6,607 nt of DNA from Clostridia bacterium (GCA_017416885.1 JAFQAM010000172.1:1-6607), one strand, 5' to 3'. Positions 1 through 6,188 are shown, counted from the first letter of the stretch. Program-made: numbers and translations. Notes: generated by a model from the sequence alone, not told the origin.

Positions 1-324
1 ATTGGCAACGACTGTATGTTTGGTCCTAATACTGTTATTGTAACGGCAGGACATCCTATAAATCCTGAGTTAAGAGCAAGAGTTACACAGTACAATGCTG
101 AGGTACATATTGGGAATAATGTTTGGCTTGGCGCAGGTGTTATTGTTATGCCCGGTGTTACTATTGGAGATAACTCGGTAATTGGCGCAGGCAGTGTTGT
201 AACTAAGGATATTCCCGCAAATGTGGTTGCATTTGGTAATCCCTGTAAGGTTTACCGTGAGATTGGGGAAAAGGACAGAAAATATTACTTTAAGGATAAA
301 GAAATAGATTGGGAAAATTTATAG
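1..324 (+). CDS. Maltose/galactoside-type O-acetyltransferase, C-terminal part (5' end outside window)
   Basis: This is the C-terminal 107 residues of a left-handed beta-helix (hexapeptide repeat) acetyltransferase; the reading frame is open to the window edge, so the start lies upstream. The family moves acetyl from acetyl-CoA to a sugar hydroxyl in the cytoplasm. What shows it: a TAGHP segment with the histidine that is catalytic in LacA-type enzymes, then repeated [V/I]-G-x(4) turns (VHIGNNVWLGAGVIVMPGV, TIGDNSVIGAGSVV), then the typical end TKDIPANVVAFGNPCKV followed by a charged tail. About 190-200 residues are usual, so roughly half is missing. The exact acceptor (maltose, galactoside, serine or a surface sugar) cannot be decided from this part. 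A hairpin terminator follows 2 bp after the stop. Confidence 0.9.
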   Translation: MGNDCMFGPNTVIVTAGHPINPELRARVTQYNAEVHIGNNVWLGAGVIVMPGVTIGDNSVIGAGSVVTKDIPANVVAFGNPCKVYREIGEKDRKYYFKDKEIDWENL

Positions 325-326
325 TA

Positions 327-364
327 TAAACGCCTCATGGCTAAAGCCTTGAGGCGTTTATTTT
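327..364 (+). terminator. Intrinsic terminator after the acetyltransferase, possibly bidirectional
   Basis: An 11-bp perfect stem (TAAACGCCTCA 327-337 with TGAGGCGTTTA 350-360) has a short inner GGC/GCC pairing in the loop and is followed by a T-rich tail. The minus-strand LRR lipoprotein gene ends 13 bp to the right, so the same hairpin may stop both transcripts; on the minus strand the tail (TACTATAAATTTT) is less T-rich, so the bidirectional reading is less certain. Confidence 0.8.
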
Positions 365-373
365 ATGGAGGAA

Positions 374-1456
374 TTAGCCGAAAATATTGTTGTAGCCGTA
401 TATGTCAGCTTCAATTTTCCATTTTTCCGGCTTTGTTATTGCTTGTGCCAAAATTTTAGATTTGCAATTAATAAATGCATTTTCTCCTATGACTTGCACG
501 CTCAACGGAATGAATACATTGTTTAATTTTTCGCAATTTGCAAATGCGTTGCTTCCTATTTCAACAAGATTTGACGGTAAGTAGAGATTTTCCAAGCTTA
601 AGCAACGGTAAAAAGCATAATTGTCAATTTTTTTAACGGTTGGGCTAAAATATAATGTTGTTAGATTTTCACATCCACTAAAGGCGTATTTGCCTATGCT
701 TTCTACTCCGTAATCAATAACAAGCGACTTAACCGCGCTTTTATAAAATGCGTGGTCGCCAATTTCTTTTATGTTTGACGATACAGTTATTTTTTCAAAC
801 ATGCTACCGTCAAAGGCTCTTTCACCAATTGATGTAATCAGCTTGCCGTTATGAGTTTCAGGAATAACCAACTCGTTTCTTTTTTCTTCCTCGAGATATG
901 AAATATCTACTCCTGTTATTTCATAAGTGCCGTCAGACTTTTCTTGGAAGGTGTAGGGCTGACATTCCTTTACGGCATAAAGAGTTAAATTGCCTGTTGT
1001 TCCCTTTTCTATCTTGGTAAACATCTTGGATCCATCATAGCTTTTGCTCCAGCCATAAAATTCGTAATATTGTTCATTTTCGCACGGAAGTTCAATTTCG
1101 TCCTCTATTGTATATGTATGCACAGTCCCTTTGGCGCGAATGTATGTTATTTTATACTCTATTGGTCGCCAATTAGCTACAAGCGTCATATTTTCAGTCA
1201 CCTGATTAGCTTCACAATATTCCTTGCCATTTAAATACCATCCGTCAAAATAATAGCCTTGTTTTTCCTTGGGCGTTGGCATGCTTATTTTAGAGCCAAC
1301 AGGGATTTTTTTAGGGGGTATGCTTTCTTCGGTTTGGGTTTCAAACTTTATTAATACATTTCCCTTAGGCACACTCTTTTCCTTTTCGCAAGAAACAAGC
1401 AAAAATGCTGAAAAAAGCATAAGAAGGATGATGATATATGTAATTATTTTTTTCAT
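374..1456 (-). CDS. LRR (BspA-type) lipoprotein with two InlB-like repeats
   Basis: Predicted 360-residue lipoprotein held on the outer face of the membrane. Residues 1-22 are a signal peptide (MKK, then a long hydrophobic stretch) ending in the lipobox LVSC, with Cys23 as the lipid-bearing residue. Residues ~33-97 form an InlB B-repeat/Listeria-Bacteroides-type module (GYYFDGWYLNG, then MTLVANW); ~98-162 is a second, degenerate one (FYGWSKSYDGSKMF, NLTLYAV). Residues ~165-335 hold six BspA-type LRR_5 repeats of form [V/L/I]xxIGxxAFxxC. The end (KPEKWKIEADIYGYNN) resembles the usual BspA C-cap. Such domains usually bind proteins or surfaces; no catalytic motif is seen. Start: ATG at 1456 has AGAGGA 6 bases upstream and gives a clean signal peptide, whereas the in-frame ATG at 1477 lacks a comparable site. 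It is the last gene of the operon, overlapping the previous stop as ATGA. Confidence 0.85.
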   Translation of the reverse strand: MKKIITYIIILLMLFSAFLLVSCEKEKSVPKGNVLIKFETQTEESIPPKKIPVGSKISMPTPKEKQGYYFDGWYLNGKEYCEANQVTENMTLVANWRPIEYKITYIRAKGTVHTYTIEDEIELPCENEQYYEFYGWSKSYDGSKMFTKIEKGTTGNLTLYAVKECQPYTFQEKSDGTYEITGVDISYLEEEKRNELVIPETHNGKLITSIGERAFDGSMFEKITVSSNIKEIGDHAFYKSAVKSLVIDYGVESIGKYAFSGCENLTTLYFSPTVKKIDNYAFYRCLSLENLYLPSNLVEIGSNAFANCEKLNNVFIPLSVQVIGENAFINCKSKILAQAITKPEKWKIEADIYGYNNIFG

Positions 1457-2628
1457 TTTTTGTCCTCTAAACGCCATATATAATTCGAATATCTATTTAA
1501 ATTTTCCCTTGTTAATTTAACGGTTGACTTGTTGTTGCTCTCACCTATTTTCCATGCTTTTGTGGAAATATGACCGCTATATATGAAATTTTTTATAACA
1601 CAATCCATAAAAGCATATTGTCCTATTTCGTTTAGCTTAGAGCCTAACTTAAGTGTGGTCAGGTTGTTTTTAGAAAATGCGTATGCTCCGATTTTTTCAA
1701 GACTGATAGGTAGCAACAATTCTTCAATGGCACAATTATAAAATGCATATTCATCGATTTCAACCAATCCGCTTTGAAATTTGACTTCAGATAGATTACT
1801 ACATTCATAAAATGCTTTTTTACCGATTGTTTTGATTGTCGAGGGAATTTTCACTGATTTTATATTTTTGTTGTTCTTAAATGCATCATCACAAATGGCT
1901 ACGACATCCTTGCCGTTGCATTTATTGGAAATCACAATGTTTTCGTCGGTACATCTGCCAATAGATTTAACAAAATAGTTCTCGCCATCCTCAGTGGCGT
2001 AAAGAATCCCATACGATCCCTTTATTAATCCGCAAACAGTACACTCACCACTTTTGTTGTTTTGATGTCCTAATGGATTTTTTATTACCATCTCGGAATA
2101 TATACAGTTCGGTTCGCTACAAAGCATTAAGGTTCTGCCCTTTTCTTCACAGGTTGGCTCTGAATATACCTGATACACCATTAGCTCGTGCTCCTCGGTG
2201 TGTTCTATTTTCACATTTTCGTTTGTTTGACTTTGTCTGCTTAATGAATGAAAAATTATTGGAACTAATGCACAAATCAAAACAACTGCTAAAGATGTAA
2301 CCACTATAAAAAGCGAGTATCTTTTTTCTTTTTTTGTTGAAGTGTTTACAGAAACATCGCACGGTGTGTCAATAATACTTAATTCATCAACATCTATGTT
2401 TTCGTTTTCCGCTTCATTTTCAAAAATAGAAACATTGTCATTTAAAAGCACATCATAGGAAATTTCAAATATTTCTGCAAGCTTTTTAATTTTATCAATT
2501 TCCGGCAAGCATGCTCCTGACTCCCATTTATAGATTGCTTGCCGAGAAACATTCAGCTCCTTAGCTAATTTATTTTGAGGAATCTCCTTCTTTTTTCTCA
2601 AGTACAAAATTTTTTCTGCAAATGTCAT
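1453..2628 (-). CDS. Membrane-anchored XRE-type regulator with extracellular Cys/His cluster and LRR domain (second copy)
   Basis: Predicted 391-residue single-pass membrane protein. Residues ~3-62 are a Cro/C1-type HTH; VSRQAIYKWE (27-36) is the typical recognition-helix segment. A linker rich in acidic residues follows, then basic KKEKR and a transmembrane helix at ~105-127, which places the HTH inside and the rest outside. Next comes a Cys/His cluster (C160, C170, C175, H188, C196, C199) in the TC-x(n)-C...GH...CxxCG pattern common in clostridial surface proteins. Residues ~207-350 hold five BspA-type repeats (e.g. IKTIGKKAF, LEKIGAYAF, LNEIGQYAF), followed by a Trp-containing tail. Start ATG at 2628 follows AAGGTGGTGA, one mismatch from the ideal site. 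It lies 31 bp after the first paralogue with no promoter between, and its TGA overlaps the lipoprotein ATG. DNA-binding and surface-sensing roles are inferred; targets are unknown. Confidence 0.85.
   Translation of the reverse strand: MTFAEKILYLRKKKEIPQNKLAKELNVSRQAIYKWESGACLPEIDKIKKLAEIFEISYDVLLNDNVSIFENEAENENIDVDELSIIDTPCDVSVNTSTKKEKRYSLFIVVTSLAVVLICALVPIIFHSLSRQSQTNENVKIEHTEEHELMVYQVYSEPTCEEKGRTLMLCSEPNCIYSEMVIKNPLGHQNNKSGECTVCGLIKGSYGILYATEDGENYFVKSIGRCTDENIVISNKCNGKDVVAICDDAFKNNKNIKSVKIPSTIKTIGKKAFYECSNLSEVKFQSGLVEIDEYAFYNCAIEELLLPISLEKIGAYAFSKNNLTTLKLGSKLNEIGQYAFMDCVIKNFIYSGHISTKAWKIGESNNKSTVKLTRENLNRYSNYIWRLEDKK
1463..1468 (-). promoter_or_regulatory. Ribosome binding site that decides the lipoprotein start
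   Basis: AGAGGA on the minus strand lies 6 bases before the ATG at 1456. It sits inside the last codons of the upstream regulator gene. It is the reason to prefer 1456 over the in-frame ATG at 1477. Confidence 0.7.
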
Positions 2629-2632
2629 TTTG

Positions 2633-2642
2633 TCACCACCTT
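2633..2642 (-). promoter_or_regulatory. Ribosome binding site of the second regulator
   Basis: AAGGTGGTGA on the minus strand, one base from AAGGAGGTGA, ends 4 bases before the ATG at 2628. It lies in the 31-bp gap between the two regulator genes, which holds no recognisable promoter or terminator, consistent with one transcript. Confidence 0.65.
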
Positions 2643-2659
2643 ATGGCACTTATTTGCGT

Positions 2660-3805
2660 TTACGCCCTTACAAACTCAAAAGCACAGTGGTCATTTATTG
2701 TTTGGCTGTTATTTGTGTATGCGTAAAAGCGAATGCTTTTTTGTTCATTTATATTGTCACTGATTATCCAATTTCCGCTTATTAAAAATTCAAAATTGAT
2801 TATTCTTGAATCTTTAAAGGCATTCTTTTCTATTTTCGTTAGGCTTTTTCCAGCAATTACACAATTAATTTTGGTTTTTTCAAACGCACATTGTCCAATT
2901 GTTTTTAAGCTATTTGGCAAAATCAACGAGTCAATGTTACCGCAACAAGCAAAGCTATTTTCCTCTATTGATATTAGTCCCTCACTAAAAGAAATTTCAG
3001 TTAGCATTGGACAGTTGCAAAATGCTTTTTCTCTTATTTCAGTCACAGATGTTGGAATTTTTACATATTCGATTTTTGAGTTAGCAAATGCATTTTCACC
3101 AATGGCGGTAACAGGATAGCCTTGATATGTGTCGCTAATTATGATTTTTGTGTCTTTGCAGCTACCGATTGATTTTACATATGCAGTTTTAGAGCTTGTG
3201 TCTATTTCATACAACAAATTTTCGCTTTCTTGTACATCACCGCAACGAACGCATTCATATTCCACATACACATGTTGTTTTATGCTTAAGCTTACCTTTT
3301 CTCTGTAAATGCATTTTTTACAAGATGCTATTCCCTTTCCTGCTTCCTGACAGGTGGAAGGGATTATAATTTCTGTATATTCAAGAGTATGGTACTCACA
3401 CATACTATTTAAAAGCGGCACTATAATTGCGCAGGCGATTACGCTGCATAATGCAATCACGATAGATATAGTCGAAATTACAGATAGCTTTTTTCTCTTG
3501 TTAGCTTTTACGGTAATAATGCTTAAATTGTCTGATTCAACGGTTAAATTTTTCAGTTCATTGCTTTCGCATATTTGAATGTTTTTTACAGTATTTTCTG
3601 TGAGTTGGACAGAATCATTGAGTAATTCATCGCAGGAAACGCCGAAGTATTCGGCTATTGCTTTAATTTTATCGATTTCGGGGACGCTAAGGTCAGCCTC
3701 CCATTTATAGACGGTTTGTCTTGAAACTCCCATATGCTTTGCAAGCTGTTTTTGAGAAATTCCTTGCTCGTCTCGCAGCTTCATTATTTTGTCGGCAAAT
3801 CGCAT
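2660..3805 (-). CDS. Membrane-anchored XRE-type regulator with extracellular Cys/His cluster and LRR domain (first copy)
   Basis: Predicted 381-residue single-pass membrane protein and first gene of the operon. Residues ~3-62 are a Cro/C1-type HTH (ISQKQLAKHMGVSRQTVYKWE around 16-36). About 40 linker residues follow, then basic KANKRKK and a transmembrane helix at ~107-133. Outside are a Cys/His cluster (C152, C162, C165, H178, C185, C188) and five BspA-type repeats at ~230-340 (VTAIGENAF, VTEIREKAF, LISIEENSF, LKTIGQCAF, LTKIEKNAF). The tail is diverged. Start: ATG at 3805 has a perfect AAGGAGGTGAT just upstream and matches the N-terminus of the paralogue; the longer in-frame ATG at 3874 lies upstream of the promoter and inside the preceding terminator, so it is rejected. 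By hand count 37 of the first 66 residues equal the second copy. Likely an autoregulating one-component membrane regulator; ligand and regulon are unknown. Confidence 0.87.
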   Translation of the reverse strand: MRFADKIMKLRDEQGISQKQLAKHMGVSRQTVYKWEADLSVPEIDKIKAIAEYFGVSCDELLNDSVQLTENTVKNIQICESNELKNLTVESDNLSIITVKANKRKKLSVISTISIVIALCSVIACAIIVPLLNSMCEYHTLEYTEIIIPSTCQEAGKGIASCKKCIYREKVSLSIKQHVYVEYECVRCGDVQESENLLYEIDTSSKTAYVKSIGSCKDTKIIISDTYQGYPVTAIGENAFANSKIEYVKIPTSVTEIREKAFCNCPMLTEISFSEGLISIEENSFACCGNIDSLILPNSLKTIGQCAFEKTKINCVIAGKSLTKIEKNAFKDSRIINFEFLISGNWIISDNINEQKSIRFYAYTNNSQTINDHCAFEFVRA

Positions 3806-3808
3806 ATA

Positions 3809-3819
3809 ATCACCTCCTT
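3809..3819 (-). promoter_or_regulatory. Perfect Shine-Dalgarno that sets the start at 3805
   Basis: AAGGAGGTGAT on the minus strand is a full complement to the 3' end of 16S rRNA; the core AAGGAGGT ends 6 bases before the ATG at 3805. It fixes the start of the first LRR regulator. Confidence 0.9.
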
Positions 3820-3833
3820 GGTTTTCTGTTATT

Positions 3834-3862
3834 ATTTTAGCACAAGGCTTCAATTTGTGCAA
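3834..3862 (-). promoter_or_regulatory. Promoter of the LRR-regulator operon
   Basis: On the minus strand TTGCAC (3857-3862) and TAAAAT (3834-3839) are 17 bp apart, and TGC directly before the -10 makes an extended -10. The -35 is weak (3 of 6), the -10 good (5 of 6). The predicted transcript starts about 7 bp beyond the -10, leaving a short leader with the strong ribosome binding site. The preceding gene's terminator ends 10 bp upstream of the -35. Confidence 0.6.
3840..3860. promoter_or_regulatory. Candidate operator: inverted repeat GCACAA-N9-TTGTGC
   Basis: A perfect 6-bp inverted repeat (3840-3845 and 3855-3860) with a 9-bp spacer fills the space between -35 and -10 of the operon promoter and overlaps the end of the -35. 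Size and place suit a dimeric HTH repressor. The first gene of the operon encodes such an HTH, so autoregulation is a natural inference, but binding is not shown by the sequence. Confidence 0.45.
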
Positions 3863-3872
3863 TACAATAGAC

Positions 3873-3915
3873 AAAAAACGAGGACAACCTACGGTTTACT
3901 CGTAAATTATCCTCG
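3873..3915 (-). terminator. Intrinsic terminator of the metallophosphoesterase gene
   Basis: On the minus strand CGAGGATAA (3907-3915) pairs with TTGTCCTCG (3879-3887), nine pairs including one U-G, followed by six T's (3873-3878). The loop has a small inner hairpin (TTTA/TAAA). It starts 9 bp after the phosphoesterase stop codon and insulates the next operon on the same strand. Confidence 0.85.
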
Positions 3916-3924
3916 ATAATGTGT

Positions 3925-4638
3925 CTATAATTCCAATATTCTAAAGCTATTGCTTTCGCCCTCGCACATAGCAGGGAGTGTGATATAGGGGATATTATCT
4001 ATTGTGCTTTCCTTGCCGCTATGGTAGTGTCCTTGAATGACAAGCGATACCTTTTGGCAATTTTTTATAATGTCACGAGCTTGCTCTGCGTTTTTGATAA
4101 TATGCATTTTATCCACACTTGGGTCAAGATTTTCGTGAACAAGGACTACGCACCTTTTTGTTGAGGTGTTTAATGCGTTTTTTAAAAATTCTATTTGGTG
4201 GGGTGGCAAATTGGAGTCGGTCCATTGCACGCCTGCTTTATCAAAGCGAACCATATTGGATCGATAATTGGCGTCAAGTATAATAAAGCTATGAGTGTTT
4301 GTTTCTACGGTATAGGGCGGAATTTTGAAGTCTGCTTCCTTTTCCATATCGTTGGCGGTCATTACAAGATAATCGTGGTTACCCGGGACAAGGTAGAATG
4401 GAATGTTATAGGATTTTATAAGGCTCATAGCTTCCTTGAAGCATTCTATGATTTGCTCCTTGGTGCTATTTTCGTCGTGGTCGGTCATATCTCCTAAGCA
4501 AAATACAATATCCACATTATTTGATTTGAATGCGTTCATTGCTTCTCTTATTTTATTTATTGAAAGCTTTGGACGACGGGTTGGCCCTAAATATTCAGCT
4601 TTACAGTAATGGCAGTCAGTAAATAATCCGATTTTCAT
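3925..4638 (-). CDS. Calcineurin-like metallophosphoesterase
   Basis: Predicted 237-residue cytoplasmic hydrolase with a two-metal active site. All the family's metal-binding blocks are present in order: D8-x-H10 (FTDCH), GD50-x-x-D53 (LGDMTD), GNHD (86-89), H168 (LVHEN) and GH204-x-H206 (QGHYH). The segment GVQWTDSNLPPHQIEFL (~146-162) is typical of the ICC/CpdA-like branch, which acts on phosphodiesters or phosphomonoesters. No signal peptide or membrane segment is seen. The length is normal for a stand-alone domain. The start at 4638 has AAAAAAGGT 7 bases upstream and begins directly with the first strand leading to the DxH motif. It is a single-gene unit with its own promoter and terminator, divergent from the CofE-like gene. 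Substrate is not predictable; the catalytic class is secure. Confidence 0.9.
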   Translation of the reverse strand: MKIGLFTDCHYCKAEYLGPTRRPKLSINKIREAMNAFKSNNVDIVFCLGDMTDHDENSTKEQIIECFKEAMSLIKSYNIPFYLVPGNHDYLVMTANDMEKEADFKIPPYTVETNTHSFIILDANYRSNMVRFDKAGVQWTDSNLPPHQIEFLKNALNTSTKRCVVLVHENLDPSVDKMHIIKNAEQARDIIKNCQKVSLVIQGHYHSGKESTIDNIPYITLPAMCEGESNSFRILEL

Positions 4639-4659
4639 AATTTGTACCTTTTTTATTTA

Positions 4660-4688
4660 ATTATACCATGTGATTTAAAAATTATCAA
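4660..4688 (-). promoter_or_regulatory. Near-consensus promoter of the metallophosphoesterase gene
   Basis: On the minus strand TTGATA (4683-4688) and a perfect TATAAT (4660-4665) are 17 bp apart, with TGG just before the -10 (extended -10). The distance to the ATG at 4638 leaves a leader of about 15 bases that holds the AAGGT ribosome binding site at 4646-4650. Confidence 0.85.
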
Positions 4689-4797
4689 CCGTTATTGGCT
4701 TTTTAGTTCTATTTTTTGGCAAATAGTATAAAAATTTTATTCATTTTGGTTCAAAAATATATAATTTATAAAAATTTAATTTTTTTTCAAATTTCGC

Positions 4798-4827
4798 TTT
4801 ACAAATGGCATATGTTTTTGCTATAAT
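4798..4827 (+). promoter_or_regulatory. Promoter of the CofE-like gene
   Basis: TTTACA (4798-4803) and a perfect TATAAT (4822-4827) are 18 bp apart, with TGC directly before the -10. The ~75 bp upstream are very AT-rich with several A and T runs, which could act as an UP-type element. The leader is about 50 bases; GAGGAG at 4868-4873 serves as ribosome binding site for the ATG at 4884. Apart from the two divergent promoters I see nothing else in 4639-4883. Confidence 0.75.
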
Positions 4828-4883
4828 ACTTATGTTATTTGATTGTTTTAAAATTTTCTATAATATAGAGGAGTGAAAATATT

Positions 4884-6077
4884 ATGAGTCGTATGGTGGG
4901 TACTGTATCAAGAGGACTTAGAGCCCCAATTATTCGTGAAGGCGATAATCTTATTGATATTGTAACAAATTCTGTTCTTGAAGCTTCAAAGGATGCAAAA
5001 TTTGAGGTTCAGAACCGTGATGTTGTCGCTATGACTGAGGCTATCGTTGCAAGAGCGCAGGGAAATTATGCTACTGTTGACGACATTGCTGCGGATGTTC
5101 GCGCTAAGTTTGGTGGAGAAACTGTTGGTGTTATCTTCCCTATTTTGAGTAGAAACCGTTTTGCAATTTGTCTTCGCGGTATAGCTAAGGGCTGCAAAAA
5201 GGTTGTGCTTATGCTTTCTTATCCATCCGATGAGGTTGGCAACCACTTAATCAGCATTGATATGATGGATGACAAGGGAGTTGATCCATACAAGGATGTT
5301 TTAGATCTTAAGACATACCGTGAGCTTTTCGGTTATGAGAAGCATCCATTTACCGGTGTTGACTATGTTGAATATTATGAGGAGCTTATTAAGGGATGTG
5401 GCGCTGAGGTTGAAATCATTTTTGCTAACGATCCAAGAGCAATCCTTAACTACACAAAGAATGTTCTTAACTGTGATATTCACTCCCGTTTCCGCACAAA
5501 GCGTCTTTTAAAGAATGCAGGCGTTGAAATCAACTACGGTCTTGATGAGATTTTAAACAAATCCGTTAACGGTAGCGGATACAATGAAAATTACGGTCTT
5601 TTAGGCTCAAACAAGGCTACTGAGGACAAGGTTAAGCTATTCCCCCGCGATTGTCAAGCTCTCGTTGAAAGCATCCAAAAGAAGCTTTTCGAAGAGACAG
5701 GCAAGCTTGTTGAGGTTATGGTTTACGGTGACGGCGCATTTAAGGATCCTGTTGGTAAGATTTGGGAGCTTGCCGATCCAATTGTTTCTCCTGCTTACAC
5801 TGCCGGTCTTGAGGGCACACCAAATGAATTAAAGTTAAAATATCTTGCTGATAATGATTTCGCTAATCTTTCAGGTGATGCTTTGAAGGAAGCAATCAAG
5901 GAAAAGATTATACAAAAGGACGGTAACCTTGTTGGTCAAATGGCATCTGAGGGTACAACTCCAAGACGCTTAACAGACCTTATCGGTTCACTTTGCGACT
6001 TAACATCAGGTTCAGGTGATAAGGGTACGCCTATTGTTTACATTCAAGGTTATTTTGATAACTACACAACTGAATAA
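4884..6077 (+). CDS. Coenzyme F420-0:L-glutamate ligase (CofE)-domain protein, long clostridial form
   Basis: Predicted 397-residue soluble protein. In methanogens and actinobacteria CofE/FbiB adds glutamates to the lactyl-phosphate side chain of F420-0 with GTP. Family-like segments: EGDNLIDIVTNSV near the N-terminus, NRDVVAMTEAIVARAQGN (~44-61), which fits the conserved 'D-hydrophobic-E-x-IVA-x-x-x-G' block, and LFPRDCQALVESI...VEVMVYGDGAFKDPVGKIWELADP (~252-299), equivalent to the 'LP-x-D...DTFGRP' region. Known single-domain CofE is about 250 residues, so this form has large insertions and a C-terminal extension (SEGTTPRRLTDLIG, then GYFDNYTTE). No other F420 gene is in the window, so the true substrate is open; another glutamate or peptide ligation is possible. 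The codons look like those of a well-expressed housekeeping gene, unlike the AT-rich LRR genes. Single-gene unit, with promoter and terminator. Confidence 0.75.
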   Translation: MSRMVGTVSRGLRAPIIREGDNLIDIVTNSVLEASKDAKFEVQNRDVVAMTEAIVARAQGNYATVDDIAADVRAKFGGETVGVIFPILSRNRFAICLRGIAKGCKKVVLMLSYPSDEVGNHLISIDMMDDKGVDPYKDVLDLKTYRELFGYEKHPFTGVDYVEYYEELIKGCGAEVEIIFANDPRAILNYTKNVLNCDIHSRFRTKRLLKNAGVEINYGLDEILNKSVNGSGYNENYGLLGSNKATEDKVKLFPRDCQALVESIQKKLFEETGKLVEVMVYGDGAFKDPVGKIWELADPIVSPAYTAGLEGTPNELKLKYLADNDFANLSGDALKEAIKEKIIQKDGNLVGQMASEGTTPRRLTDLIGSLCDLTSGSGDKGTPIVYIQGYFDNYTTE

Positions 6078-6085
6078 CACTTATT

Positions 6086-6117
6086 AAGGCTATTGCGAAA
6101 GTAATAGCCTTTTATTT
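6086..6117 (+). terminator. Intrinsic terminator of the CofE-like gene
   Basis: AAGGCTATT (6086-6094) and AATAGCCTT (6103-6111) form a perfect 9-bp stem around an 8-base loop, followed by a T-rich tail. It begins 8 bp after the TAA. Confidence 0.9.
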
Positions 6118-6146
6118 AATAAAATTATAAAAAATGAAAAAACATC

Positions 6147-6175
6147 TTGATTTTTGCAAACAATTGTGATATACT
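6147..6175 (+). promoter_or_regulatory. Promoter of tRNA-Ser
   Basis: TTGATT (6147-6152) and TATACT (6170-6175) are 17 bp apart, with TGA just before the -10. The expected start near 6182 would give a short 5' leader of about 7 bases before the tRNA. Confidence 0.75.
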
Positions 6176-6188
6176 ATCGTGGCAATAA

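Noticed and set aside
1457..1477. Longer start of the LRR lipoprotein at 1477
   Set aside because: No ribosome binding site of similar quality; it would overlap the upstream gene by 25 bp and place extra residues before a standard signal peptide.
2733..3119. 128-codon plus-strand frame
   Set aside because: It is the antisense of the first regulator's LRR region; repeats coding ENAF-like motifs leave long open antisense frames. No ribosome binding site or family resemblance.
374..3805. Toxin-antitoxin or phage repressor reading of the HTH genes
   Set aside because: The HTH is fused to a transmembrane helix and a large LRR ectodomain, and no small toxin-like or phage gene lies next to it.
3806..3874. 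Longer start of the first regulator at 3874
   Set aside because: It lies upstream of the operon promoter at the end of the phosphoesterase terminator, adds 23 residues absent from the paralogue, and the perfect ribosome binding site serves 3805.
4195..4497. 100-codon plus-strand frame inside the phosphoesterase gene
   Set aside because: Antisense to a complete and well-conserved enzyme; no promoter, ribosome binding site or recognisable family.
4859..4864. Second TATAAT just before the CofE-like gene
   Set aside because: No -35 at a proper distance, and a start here would fall on or after the ribosome binding site; the box at 4822-4827 fits better.
4828..4883. Possible riboswitch or leader regulation of the CofE-like gene
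   Set aside because: The leader is about 50 bases, AT-rich and without stable hairpins or known conserved elements.
4884..6077. Calling the gene cofE and inferring F420 synthesis
   Set aside because: The length differs strongly from known CofE and no other F420 genes are visible, so neither symbol nor pathway is supported.
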